A stretch of 64,000 nucleotides of DNA from Ypsolopha sequella (lineage: Eukaryota > Arthropoda > Insecta > Lepidoptera > Ypsolophidae): NCBI GenBank assembly GCA_934047225.1, contig OW203986.1:26229221-26293220 (forward strand). The letters run 5' to 3'. Positions within the stretch are counted from its first letter, which is position 1. Every line of letters begins with the position of its first letter. This document shows positions 21,214 through 31,194 of this stretch, piece by piece. The notes below the pieces were generated by a model, which had not been told where the DNA came from, ran no database searches, and saw nothing but the letters and a program-made list of their open reading frames with translations. Position numbers and translations under genes: made by a program.

Positions 21214-24099
21214 TTACCTACTTTCATTAAAATCAGTATCACTATAACACCATGCTTCACCATCATCCAAATATTCATTTATTTTATAATATGCCTTTTT
21301 CAGTAGGCCCTGCTTAATATACTGTTTAAACTTATTCTCTGACAAAGTAAGGACCTCCTTTGGAAGTTTATTGTAAAATCTTATACCATGTCCTACGAAA
21401 GAGGTACTCACTTTGGCGAGTCTGATTTTTGGAAAAGCCAGTTTATACTTATTTCTGGTTTCCTTACAATGTTGCTCACCAAGCCTTGGGAGAGACTCAA
21501 CATTTTTTCTGACATATCTAAGGACTTGGTAAATATATTCACAAGGAACAGTTAATATATTAATTTCTTTGAACTTTTCTCTTAATGAATCCCGGTGCTT
21601 CATATTATAAATAGCCCGAATTGCTCTCTTCTGCAAAACAAAGACTGCGTCTGTATCCGCGGCTCTACCCCATAACAGCATGCCGTATGACAAAATGCTG
21701 TGAAAGTAACTAAAATAGACTAGTCTAGCAGTATCTACATCAGTAATTTGCCTTATGCGTCTAACAGCGTATGCGGCCGAACTAAGTCTACCACATAGGG
21801 CTTCTATGTGGGGACCCCACTGAAGACGAGAGTCTACCGTAATGCCCAAAAACTTAGTTTCGTTAACTAACTCCAGCTTGGACCCCTGCAAAAGCAAATT
21901 ACAATCCACTTGAATTACATTTGGTAACGTGAATTTTATACATTTCGTCTTTTTTGCGTTTAAAACTAAATTATTTACAGTAAACCAATCAAGCACTAGT
22001 GATAAAGTTGTATTCGCGTCGTCAAGGATATCTTTACGTCTATTAACTTTAAAAATAAGTGACGTGTCGTCTGCGAATAGTACTATCTTAGTTAAGTCTT
22101 TAATTAAATAGGGAAGGTCATTTATGTAAATTAAAAACAGCAAGGGCCCCAATATGGAACCCTGCGGGACACCCATTTTAACTAATGCTCCACATGATTT
22201 TACCCCGTTAATGTCTATCTTTTGAATACGATCACTAAGATACGACTTCATTAACGCCAAAGATTTGCCCCTCACTCCGTAGTGATCTAATTTACATAAG
22301 AGTGTTTCATGATTAACGCAATCGAAGGCTTTCGAGAGGTCACAAAATACACCAAATGCATCCTGCTTTTCTTCCCAAGCATCAAAAATATGCTTAACTA
22401 AAGCAACTCCTGCATCTGTGGTTGACCTCCCTCTAGTGAATCCATACTGTTCACAGTGAAGCAATTTATTTAAATTAAAATGAAATAACAATTGATTAAA
22501 AACAATTTTTTCAAAAACCTTACTCAAAACCGGTAAAACTGACACAGGTCTATAGTTTGATGGGTCACCGTTGTCGCCTGATTTAAAAAGGGGGATCAAT
22601 TTACTAAACTTCATTAAGTCAGGAAAGACACCATCATCTACACATTTATTAAAAATTAATGCCAAATAAGGAGCTATTAAATCAATAACAGAACTTATAA
22701 CTTTCACAGATAAGCCCCATAAGTCCTCGGTTTTTTTCAAGTTAAGCGATTTAAATGCTTTAATTACAGTTAATGAATTAATATGTTTAAAAGCAAATAC
22801 AGAAAGACACTGCGGTACGTTATCTATTAAAAGATCCTGCGCAAGCCCAGGGCTTGAATTTAAATCTTTAGTTGTTAAGGAAGGAATTTCAGTAAAGAAT
22901 TGTTCAAAGGCATTCGCAACCTCTTTATCTCCCGTAACGACTTCATTGTTAATACTTAACTTAAGCTCGTTATCACGTTTCTTACTTTTCCCAGTTTCAG
23001 TATTTATGATGTTCCATACTGTTTTTACTTTGTTATCGGACCTTTTAAGTTTTTTATTCAAGTAGATACTTTTTGCTTTTAAACACACCAATTTAAAGAT
23101 GCGTGAGTAATTTTTCATGAATTCAGTAAATTTAACATTATTATTGTAGGACTTTTTGTCGTATAATTCGTATAAATGATTTCTGCTTTTGTAAATACCT
23201 GGAGTCGCCCAGTCACTGAAGGTGATTTTACTTTTGTTAGAAAGTTTTTGCATCTTAAACGTATTTTCGAACTCTTTGGAGACTATGTTGAAAAGGTCTG
23301 TAAAGAGAGCGTTTGGATCGTCTTGGAGAAGATTAAAATGTGCTAATTTAACTTCTAGGTTTGCTTTGAAACAATCTACTTTGTGAGTTGTAATAGGCCT
23401 GCAAAAAGCTTTTTTGGGCAATTGATTTACGCTTTGTTTAATGGTTATAGTTTGGCCACTGTGATCGGACTGCAAGCGGTTGATTACTTTATTGTCTGAA
23501 TATTCGCAATCACAGAATATATTGTCGAGGCATGACGCAGTATCCCGAGTAATTCGAGTAGGTTCTAAGAACACATTAGACAAATTAAATGATTTGAATA
23601 AATGTATTAATTTTGAGCGCATAATCGATTTTTCTAGTAAATCTACGTTAAAATCTCCACATATAATAACTTTTTTCTTGGAATCAAATAATAATTTTAA
23701 AACCTCTTCCATTGCTTTTTCAAAAATGTTGTAATCTTGTCCTGAGGGTCGGTAAACACAGAGGATAATATATATACTCATTTCTATGCAAGCTAATTCA
23801 ATTTGATGTTCTACAGAAAGTTTTACTATGTCTTTTCTTTCCTTTGCTTTTATATTATTTTTTACAAGAATCATGGATCCACCTTTTTGTATTTTTAATC
23901 TATTGTAGCAGCTAAGAACACTAAAATTATTCACATTAAACTGCATATTATGTTCATGTAGATGGTGTTCGGTTACACACAAAATATCTGTTTTTGATTC
24001 CTCTAAGAACAACTCGATTGAAAGTATTTTGCCGAGAAAGCCGCCTTGTATATTTTGATGTACCACCTTTAATACAGGCAGCCCTCCCGTTGTCTTCAA
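21214..24099 (-). CDS. LINE endonuclease-reverse transcriptase polyprotein
   Basis: An uninterrupted 961-codon frame encodes the copying enzyme of a non-LTR retrotransposon. The N-terminal endonuclease of the exonuclease III fold spans about residues 9-220, with Asn16 in VVHQNIQG, Glu44 in CVTEHH, GDFN at 148-151 and SDH at 211-213. The reverse transcriptase (about 440-720) shows SNYRPVSVLPVLSKVFEK, QYGFTRGRSTTDA, CDLSKAFDCVNHE, GVPQGSILGPLLFLIYIND and the catalytic FADDTS at 675-680. The C-terminal region includes NETKFLGITVD and ends normally. The frame starts at a TTG, not ATG, and continues open upstream, overlapping the stop of the preceding frame, so ORF1 and ORF2 may be linked by frameshift or re-initiation. 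Motifs place it with the jockey/CR1 group; the exact clade is not settled. The reading frame is intact. Confidence 0.9.
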   Translation of the reverse strand: MKTTGGLPVLKVVHQNIQGGFLGKILSIELFLEESKTDILCVTEHHLHEHNMQFNVNNFSVLSCYNRLKIQKGGSMILVKNNIKAKERKDIVKLSVEHQIELACIEMSIYIILCVYRPSGQDYNIFEKAMEEVLKLLFDSKKKVIICGDFNVDLLEKSIMRSKLIHLFKSFNLSNVFLEPTRITRDTASCLDNIFCDCEYSDNKVINRLQSDHSGQTITIKQSVNQLPKKAFCRPITTHKVDCFKANLEVKLAHFNLLQDDPNALFTDLFNIVSKEFENTFKMQKLSNKSKITFSDWATPGIYKSRNHLYELYDKKSYNNNVKFTEFMKNYSRIFKLVCLKAKSIYLNKKLKRSDNKVKTVWNIINTETGKSKKRDNELKLSINNEVVTGDKEVANAFEQFFTEIPSLTTKDLNSSPGLAQDLLIDNVPQCLSVFAFKHINSLTVIKAFKSLNLKKTEDLWGLSVKVISSVIDLIAPYLALIFNKCVDDGVFPDLMKFSKLIPLFKSGDNGDPSNYRPVSVLPVLSKVFEKIVFNQLLFHFNLNKLLHCEQYGFTRGRSTTDAGVALVKHIFDAWEEKQDAFGVFCDLSKAFDCVNHETLLCKLDHYGVRGKSLALMKSYLSDRIQKIDINGVKSCGALVKMGVPQGSILGPLLFLIYINDLPYLIKDLTKIVLFADDTSLIFKVNRRKDILDDANTTLSLVLDWFTVNNLVLNAKKTKCIKFTLPNVIQVDCNLLLQGSKLELVNETKFLGITVDSRLQWGPHIEALCGRLSSAAYAVRRIRQITDVDTARLVYFSYFHSILSYGMLLWGRAADTDAVFVLQKRAIRAIYNMKHRDSLREKFKEINILTVPCEYIYQVLRYVRKNVESLPRLGEQHCKETRNKYKLAFPKIRLAKVSTSFVGHGIRFYNKLPKEVLTLSENKFKQYIKQGLLKKAYYKINEYLDDGEAWCYSDTDFNESR

Positions 24100-24101
24100 T
24101 T

Positions 24102-24392
24102 CTAAAAAGAATTTTTTACAATTTTGTTAGTACTTGTACTAACCGTGTCAATAGGGACAAAATTATGTAAATAATTAACATTACAAATACCATCAATTAT
24201 AACAGGTATTGGAAAATTTCCTGTTACACACTTTGTAACAGATTCACTACATTCTAAAATGCATGCTAACTTAGTAGCTAATTGTTTTTTATAATAATTT
24301 GCAAGGTACAAAGTACCTTCTGCCAAAAAAAAAAAATTACGAATGTCGTTGGCACATCGCAGAATTGGGCATATCATTATCTGCCTAAGCAT
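24102..24392 (-). CDS. Upstream LINE frame, C-terminal remnant of ORF1
   Basis: A 96-codon frame on the same strand ends with a TAG at 24104-24102, inside the open region of the endonuclease-reverse transcriptase frame but in a different phase. No zinc knuckle or other ORF1 motif is visible; residues include LACILECSESVTKCV and PIPVIIDGI. It is cut on its 5' side by the junction with the inverted-repeat element at about 24410. I infer that it is the end of the LINE's first protein from its position only. Confidence 0.45.
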   Translation of the reverse strand: MLRQIMICPILRCANDIRNFFFLAEGTLYLANYYKKQLATKLACILECSESVTKCVTGNFPIPVIIDGICNVNYLHNFVPIDTVSTSTNKIVKNSF

Positions 24393-24514
24393 ATCATGAA
24401 TTCTGTTAAGAGCGGTTTCGCAGCCGAATTGTGAAAAACCCGCCTTTTTCTAATTAAATCGAAACAGAGCACTTAAATTCAAAATTTACTCAATAGTTAT
24501 TCAATAAAACCTTA

Positions 24515-24812
24515 GATTATGTTTATTTTTGCGAAATCCATCGCTATGAATACTCTAAATATTATTAGAGTGCAATACAAACTAGAAAAGATCAATCAGA
24601 AACAAACCCAAAGACAAGAATATGAAAAAATTCCCCGGGCCAGGATTCGAACCTGCGACCTCTTGTTATCAAGACAAGCGCGCTACCAATTGCGCCACCG
24701 AGGTTCCTACCTAGACCGGCGAATTCTTCCATCATACTTGTCCACTGTTATATTTGCATCTGCTGGGTTTGTTTCTGATTGATCTTTTCTAGTTTGTATT
24801 GCACTCTAATAA
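24515..24812 (-). mobile_element. tRNA-bearing retroposon (SINE-like) with 13-bp target duplication
   Basis: A perfect direct repeat CAATAAAACCTTA flanks it (24502-24514 and 24813-24825), typical of target-primed reverse transcription. On the - strand it starts TTATTAGAGTGCAATAC. It holds the tRNA-like block at 24703-24634, then a sequence that is the exact mirror of its first 48 bp, and ends in GCAAAAATAAACATAAT. Thus the transcript could fold into a hairpin enclosing the tRNA-like part. Confidence 0.8.
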
Positions 24813-24837
24813 CAATAAAACCTTATTACTTAAGTAT

Positions 24838-25320
24838 CCTATCTAAATTGAATATTGAATTTGATATTGAATTGATATTGAATCCTATATCATGCGACGG
24901 CAACTGCGCTGGTGTGGCCATGCCTCGCGCAGAGGCTGGCGAACTCAGAGCTCAGAGAAGGCAGAGACGTGTTGAAGAGACACATGAAGAGTTGCGATAT
25001 ACCCCATGAGACCTGGGAGGAACACGCAGCTCAAAGACCAGAGTGGAGCTGGAGACATCTTGTGCAAACAAATGTTTTTAGCTTTGAAGCACAAAGACGA
25101 GCAGATCTCGACTCCAAGCGAGACCAACTCAAGGCCCGACCACCTGTGGCTATTGACTACAACTACGAGAATGGAATACTCAAATGTGGTATATGCGGAC
25201 GAAAATTTAAAGCCAAGATTGGTTACGTCAGCCACATTTGGGCACACCAGCGAAGCCCATCACACCCTCACCAATAGCAGTCGCCGTAGCCGTGTCGGCT
25301 TAGAGACCATGACCATCATC
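24838..25320 (+). pseudogene. LINE polyprotein C-terminus with C2H2 finger
   Basis: A 5'-truncated LINE with a perfect 13-bp target duplication ATTACTTAAGTAT (24825-24837 and 25321-25333). It reads MRRQLRWCGHASR in one frame. After a frameshift it reads SELREGRDVLKRHMKSCDI, ETWEEHAAQRPEWSWRHLV, FEAQRRADLDSKRDQLKARP, and a C-terminal zinc finger (CGICGRKFKAKIGYVSHIWAH) with Cys-X2-Cys and His-X3-His. This C-terminal zinc finger is well known in one group of animal LINE reverse transcriptases. The 3' end is a short CAT-rich tail. The catalytic part is absent. Confidence 0.8.
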
Positions 25321-25604
25321 ATTACTTAAGTATTGTTAATTGTCATTACAAAGTTTCCATTGGTTTCGGTAAATTAGAATTTCAAAAATGTTTAATTTAA
25401 ACAATTTCGATATTCTTATTTTCAGAAACCAATGGAAATTTTGCGAAGGCAACATATACAACTCGTAGGTAATAAAGTTTTGTTGAATAACTATTGGTGT
25501 TCTGTTTCGATTAATTAGAAAAAGGCGAGTTTCACAATCCGGCTGCGAAACCACTCTTAAAGTAGCTTTGCTCCGCTCCGCTTCGCTCGGCTGCCTCTTT
25601 ATTT

Positions 25605-25980
25605 ACATTTCCATCCATCCATCAGCCTTTTTCGTCCACTGCTGGACATAAGCCTCTCCAGGACTTTTCCACTCCCGGCGGTCATCCTGGAGGAATTGCC
25701 CATACTTACACACGCTGGGCAGGCGGGTTGGTGAGCGCGGTGCCGGAACCCCCGCACCAGTGACGCCACTACCCGTCACCAGTCTGTTCCATATAAGGCC
25801 CGGCTATTAGGGATGGATATACCGCTATCCATCGGTCCTAGGTATGGTGGGCCTCCTGGTTTTTTGCCTGTGAGCTGTCCTCTTACTCTCCCCCGAATTA
25901 CTTCGAGGGGGTCTCCAAGTAAGATGGTGGTACCTCCACAGTCGAGCCCAGCATCAGCTCTACCACATACATATTACATT
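25605..25980 (-). mobile_element. RTE-derived LINE 3' end or SINE, about 375 bp
   Basis: On the - strand: GTGGAGGTACCACCATCTTA, GGACCGATGGATAGCGG, GGGTAGTGGCGTCACTGG, CAACCCGCCTGCCCAGCG, GAGAGGCTTATGTCCAGCAG, then GATGGATGGA. The last part matches the LINE C-terminus at 14000-14160. This is the longest of the three related copies. Confidence 0.65.
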
Positions 25981-26006
25981 TAAAACTATTTATATATTAT
26001 ATATTT

Positions 26007-26187
26007 ACTAGCTTTTGCCCGCAGGGAACAGTGTTTTTTTTTTATTAAAGTGTGTTAATTCAGGGTATATGCTATCTCCACTCCAAATTTCATCCAAATC
26101 CGTTTAGCTGTTTCAGCGTGAAGAAGTAACAAACATACTAACTCACACACACGCAAACTTTCGCGTTTATAATATTAGTAGGATATA
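26007..26187 (-). mobile_element. Non-autonomous Helitron-like repeat, 3' end
   Basis: On the - strand it ends GGGCAAAAGCTAGT. The body has CAAATCCGTTTAGCTGTTTC on the + strand and a far end with ATAATATTAGTAGGAT, typical of this lepidopteran repeat. The hairpin is partly lost. Confidence 0.55.
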
Positions 26188-26209
26188 ACTATTTCTTATT
26201 TTTTGTTAA

Positions 26210-26692
26210 GGCGTATGACCACGCTAAATAAGCAACTCGATGAGTGTCGGTACAAATATCAACGGAAACGACATTGAAATAATGTTCATTTCAGCGTGCC
26301 TTGAAAAGTGGCTGTTACGACAACCACTGCGTCTCCGGCTAGCGCAAAATAGGAGAAAATAATACTTTTCACATGGACGCCATCAACGAAAAAAAAAATT
26401 TGAACTAAAATTTTTTAGATCTAAAAATTTCCTATAATTTGGTGAAATAATGATTAAAATCGCTTTAGGCGTTTGGAAGGAGTAAGAGAATTCTTGTGTT
26501 CACCATGTGAAACTTTCGATGACTTTCGATTTTTTTTGTCAAAACTTACTATAGAAAAACTTATTTAAAATTTATTTTTGACTCTATAATGCCTATTATA
26601 TATTTTTATGAAAGTTTTTGGACCACCCGTGTGGGAGTAGTAGGAGGGCCTTCAAAGACAGGTCCAAATTGCAGTTGGCGTATCTATTCGCC
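26210..26692. mobile_element. TTAA-flanked MITE, GGCG ends
   Basis: TTAA lies immediately outside both ends (26206-26209, 26693-26696). The ends are GGCGTATGACC and TATTCGCC. The interior shares ACTTTTCACATGGACGC and ACGGAAACGACATTGAAAT with 28820-29804 (in reverse) and with 27124-27480. No coding capacity. Confidence 0.65.
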
Positions 26693-27123
26693 TTAAGAAA
26701 CTTTCATACCACCACGACATATTGCATATATTTTTAAGACCAATTAAAATACCAGTCAATAGATTTTGTTCAAAATAAATTAGATTCAGCAGAATTAACT
26801 CGTTTAACGTTGTTTTAGCGATGATGAGAATTCAACAGATTAATTACGATTGAAAGTGTTGTGCAATTAGTATATAATCAATAGTTGCTAGAAACAACGA
26901 CTATTGTTATTTTTTATGATTTTGAAAGCATTTTCGTTTTTTTTTTTTAAACTTTCTTAACCCCAATTTGGGATTCGCTTGTTGAGTAGAGCTTGTGCAT
27001 ACGTTTAATCTTCGGCCTTCGTAAATATGACCATGTCTGTAAATTTCGTACGCAGCTAAAATGGCCCCCTATTCGTTTTCGTAGAAATGCTCATCTCCTT
27101 TCACTTCTCTTCACTGTTCTTAA

Positions 27124-27480
27124 GGGGCAGGTAGTCGCTAATGACCTTGAATTGACCTCTGTCTGTACAAATATCGACAGAAACTCTATAAAAATAACGT
27201 TCATATTAACGCGCACTGTATAACGTAGTCGCTGGGTCTCCGGATAGCGCAAAATAGGTGAAAATAATACTTTTCACAAGGACGCGATGGACAGAAAAAA
27301 AATCCATTACTAATTTTTCTAAGCAATATTTTCGTTGTATTTTAGTGCAAGTACCATACAAATACCATTTGTGGTTTCAGAGAAATAACCAATTTTACTT
27401 AATTTGAGTCTAAAAACAGCTTGACTTTGAACAATATTTTCATGCTGTTTCTTATACGTAAGAATAATTTCCTTAAATAA
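27124..27480 (+). repeat. Partial relative of the TTAA-flanked family
   Basis: It starts after TTAA with GGGGCAGGTAGTCGCTAATG. It shares AATATCGACAGAAAC, GCGCAAAATAGG and TACTTTTCACAAGGACGC with 26210-26692. The right end is unclear. Confidence 0.45.
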
Positions 27481-27584
27481 AGTTGTTTATTATAGTTTAA
27501 CTAACAATATAAATTCCTTTTATAATTTTTAAACATACTGTTTAATAGAATTAACCTTATCAATATAGTAATTTTCGAGTGACG

Positions 27585-28000
27585 CTGGGAAGAGGCGCCC
27601 TAACCCCTCGGCCATAGCTTCAGGCTTCGAGAGGCGCGCCAAGCGGTTCTTCTTGCGACGACCGACGCCGGCGGAGAGAACAAATGTATGAAGTTGTTTA
27701 GAGCCAGCCATGGGTCGCCGCTCGCGCGTGTTGTCCGGCTTTAAGTGACTTGCGCTCTCGGGACGACGGTGTACGGGGAGGCGGGCGGTTGAAACAGTGA
27801 TCGAGCGCACAGGACGAACCTAGTGTCGAGCATTTGAGCGAGCGACGGCGCTATACATCCGATGCGGTGGAAAGCGCCGCCGACGGGTGTCGTGGCAGGG
27901 CAAAGCCCGTCGCAAAAACCGCCTAAAAGCGCAGCAAGAAGCGCCGCGCCGCCAGAAGCCTGAAGCTGTGGCCCTGGCGTAACAATGGTTCTGCACCCAT
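27585..28000. other. GC-rich island with a degenerate inverted repeat
   Basis: About 400 bp is strongly GC- and CpG-rich in an AT-rich neighbourhood. On the - strand a 93-codon frame includes GRRKKNRLARLSKPEAMAE. On the + strand, farther right, an open stretch reads ARRKNRLKAQQEAPRRQKPE, so the two halves look like diverged inverted copies. I recognise no protein family. It may be a promoter-type CpG region, a LINE 5' part, or an exon remnant. Confidence 0.35.
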
Positions 28001-28099
28001 TTATCTACGGGAACATTTCAGTTTCATATCTGATCTAGGCAGACTGCAACCTCCTGTCAACCAGAAAAACTTATGTATATCTAAACATAATACTTTTTT

Positions 28100-28145
28100 T
28101 ACTCTTTTTCCGTGCATGCTGCTCGACTATGGAACCGTCTTCCTG
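28100..28145 (+). pseudogene. LINE reverse transcriptase tail, short fragment
   Basis: The + strand gives VHAARLWNRLPEW, the conserved C-terminal motif (AARLWN.LP) of jockey-type LINE proteins. It is cut by the inverted-repeat element beginning at 28146. Confidence 0.5.
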
Positions 28146-28387
28146 AGTGGTTTCGCAGCCGGATTGTGAAAAACCCATTTTTTTCTAATTATATTCAAAT
28201 ATTTTAAATTCAATAATATTGAAATTTTAATTTACAGAAACCAATGGAAACTTTGCGATGGCAGCATACACAGTACATAAGTAATAAGGTTTTGTTGAAT
28301 AACCAATAAGTGAATTTTGAATTTAAGTGTTGTTTCGATTAATTAGAAAAAGGCGGGTTTTTCACAATCCGGCTGCGAAACCGCTCT
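28146..28387. mobile_element. Family A inverted-repeat element, uninterrupted copy
   Basis: The ends GAGTGGTTTCGCAGCCGG and CCGGCTGCGAAACCGCTC are mirrored over about 50 bp. Its interior, AGTAATAAGGTTTTGTTG, is the reverse of the sites occupied by retroposons in 24410-25561, so it serves as the empty site. Confidence 0.75.
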
Positions 28388-28619
28388 TAAACACATTTAA
28401 AACTAAACAAAAAGCTCACTACTTTCACCCCTAACTCATCTATCATCTATCCATATATATTTCATTAAAACTTTTGTTCAAACACTTTATTCCCAAAAAC
28501 TTAACAGCTACTAAAATGACAGAATCACTATAAATAGATGACGCAGACGTGTTAATAGGATATCAAGTAACAATACACACACAATATAACACCACACAAA
28601 CCTCACGTCACCTAAATGA

Positions 28620-28760
28620 TTAATTTTCCCGATATTTCTATTAACTAATTATCGATGCATAAAGTGCAAGTCACAGTAAACACTCATACACCCACGTTTC
28701 ACCGATGGTTATTACTTCCAATATCCTACCGCCGTACTTCGGGCACAAATATGAACGTAC
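28620..28760 (-). repeat. SINE body fragment
   Basis: Reverse of the SINE distal part: AAGTGCAAGTCACAGT, ACACCCACGTTTCACCGATG and CGCCGTACTTCGGGCAC. Matches 31195-32085 and 60502-60825. Confidence 0.55.
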
Positions 28761-28819
28761 AGCTTACGTGCCTTCGAAAGCATGCAGACCAAACATAAAA
28801 ATGCCACTATGGAATTTAA

Positions 28820-29804
28820 GGGGGTACATCGTCAAAATTTATACTTTTTGAAGTTTCTTTTTTTATGTACAAGGTGAAAGTTTATTATTTGATTACATAC
28901 AATAAATTAGAGTAACTTAACTATAAACTTAAATAACATTTAAAAACTTAACGAAAGATGACCTAAAATAAAAAATCCAACTTTTAAGTTATTTATCTGC
29001 TGTTCAATGTTGGTACCTATATACTAAATAAATTAGTATACCAATTTTTGGTAATTTTTCTAGATTTTGGACTATCAGAAACGCTTTTGGAGGAATTTCG
29101 TCTAAATGTACACTTTTTTTGACCTTCTGACAAATTGGAATATCATACAGACTTCAAAAATATTTATTTAAATACCTAAATTACTGGTTATGGAAATTTT
29201 CATAGCTGTTTTAGATAATTTTGTATTAATTTAAAACCGACTTTTTGTTAATTTTCCCCGATTCCTTCCCTCTTGTACTTGCGGGTTTTTTCGCCTGGAG
29301 TAACGGGGACCTTTGCGCGGATGATATCATCTTAAGGGGCTTAATATCGCCGAATGCGTACTTTCTAAAGCCTACTCCTCGTTTATAGCCAAACCAAAAA
29401 TATTGAAAAAATGTATAATGAATTATCAACTCTAAAACAACATATGCAACATTTTTTTATTTCATACCACCACAACTTCTATATGAAAAAAAAATTCAAC
29501 TGAAACGTGTTTTTTGGCTTGAATTCCTTACTCCTCCTAAGCGGCTTGGCTGATTTAATTAATTTATGCTTTGATAAATAGATAAACTTGATAGCTATAA
29601 ACGGAACATAGGATTATTCAATCGAACAATCACGTCCATGTGAAAAGTATTATGTTCTCCTATTTCGCCCTATCAAGGACGCAGCGAGCGTCGTCGTAAC
29701 AGCCACCACGTATTGTGCGCTGATATGAAAGTTATTTCAATGTCGTTTCCGTCGATATTCGTACAGACAAACATCAAGCTGCTAATTTGGCGACGGTAAT
29801 CGCC
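28820..29804. mobile_element. TTAA-flanked element, about 985 bp
   Basis: TTAA precedes GGGGGTACATCGTCAAAA and follows GGTAATCGCC. The left half (to about 29350, with AAACCGACTTTTTGTTAATT and GGAGTAACGGGGACC) matches 57250-57635 in reverse. The right half shares CACGTCCATGTGAAAAGTAT with 26210-26692. It therefore looks like a composite of two related families. No transposase was seen. Confidence 0.6.
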
Positions 29805-29809
29805 TTAAA

Positions 29810-31194
29810 CCCGTGCCCCCGGGACGCAGTGTACTGTGCCCGGGACGTCCGAACCAATAGATCCTGCGGTCCTCTATTTATAGTCCGTGTAGACGGTTAA
29901 TACAGTATAAGTACAAGATTAACAAGAATTTAAATTTTTAATAGGATAGTAAAAGTTTTCATTCCGTTTTACATTGTATTTAGGTAATTAGTTTCAGACC
30001 TAACACCTTTGTAATTAGACGTATGCATAATACGAACTTATTATCATAATATCTATTTTAAGTTGTCGAGGGCACTTTCAGTTTTGTTTCAAAAATAAAT
30101 CTTTGTTTTGACTATTGCAAAGTCGTTTACTGGCCCATTATTTTATATAAAAGCTTGTATTTAAAGACCCGGACCAGGTGAAGTTTCATAGAAGCTTCTA
30201 AAAAAATTAGGTACACTTTTTGATAAGTAAGTTGTAGCGAGAAATATGGGGGCACGGCAATGCCTCCGCCAAGACGAGCCGAAGGAAGCAGGGCACAACG
30301 TACCATTTCTCGAAGCGTTTCGTCGTATTTTCGAATCATCATACGAGTATATTGTATTTACAGACCACGTTTATTTACCATGAGAAGTAAAGTGAGTTTT
30401 TGTACTTACATGCAATTTACGTTTATAATTATTGCATGAAAAGTTGTTTAAAAAAAAACTAAACGTTGGTCGGTAACTTAACTAAACCACAGAGAGCGTA
30501 CCAGTATCATCTCTAGCACTTGTTAGAAGTCAATATTACCATTCACAGGAACTATCCTAGCAAAACCTGCTTCCTTAAGGGTAGCTGACCTGAACTGAAC
30601 CTCTGGAGTGGATAAACAGGTTGCTAGGAGTACTTTAATGATAATAATTTCAATACCAGATAAAATAAGTACTACCTGAGGCTTCCGAGGCCAGTACCCT
30701 TAAGTCAATTAGAATTAAACACGACCAGAAAATTGTCGATCTTGGTATGCAGTTGAAGGTTGACTAGTTACAAGTAGATGGTAATGAGTTAAAATTTGAC
30801 CAAATTGAGGGCAACTTTAGCTGCTCGCGCTCGTTTGTTTAGTCAATGGACAATTCCATTGTTATATTTGTTTATGAACGAAGTGTTAACCCTTTTTTTT
30901 TGCTTTTTTGTATTTTATTTACTTCTTTATATTTTATTATTTAGTATTATTACTTCTTATTAATTTTTTTCTATTGTTTCATAGAGGATTTAATGCCCGC
31001 GCCCGAGCCAAGTGCAAGTAGTTTTAGTTTTGGTTGATTATCTTTTTTTTCTATTAATTTTGAACTAAAAATGCAAATTGATCGATATATTTTTTGTTTT
31101 GCAAATATTCGCAATCTATCATGAAACATTTGGTGGCAGCTATACGAGTATATTGCCATAAAGGGAGGGCATGAAAATTTTAACGATTACAGTT
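29810..31194. other. No gene recognised
   Basis: Includes a short GC-rich piece at 29812-29870 (CCCCCGGGACGC and GTGCCCGGGACG as near repeats). The remaining frames, such as 30342-30127 on the - strand, have no recognisable motif. Confidence 0.3.

Larger units (their letters stand above)
20552..24409 (-). mobile_element. Long jockey/CR1-type LINE, probably 5'-truncated
   Basis: On the - strand it runs from the tail of an upstream frame through an intact endonuclease-reverse transcriptase frame and a roughly 650-bp 3' UTR to a (TTTTGAA)n tail at 20553-20580. The same 3' UTR, with CGGTATGGGTTCGGGCGG, recurs without coding sequence at 48337-48830 (-) and 51540-51940 (+). The 5' end abuts the inverted-repeat element starting at 24410. 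No target duplication was resolved. Confidence 0.8.
24410..25561. mobile_element. TTAA-flanked inverted-repeat element (family A) holding two insertions
   Basis: The left end GAGCGGTTTCGCAGCCG, ATTGTGAAAAACCCGCC is mirrored by the right end GGCGAG, CACAATCCGGCTGCGAAACC. TTAA lies outside both ends. About 350 bp is its own sequence; the rest is a tRNA-type retroposon (24515-24812) and a LINE fragment (24838-25320). An uninterrupted relative is at 28146-28387. Confidence 0.75.
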
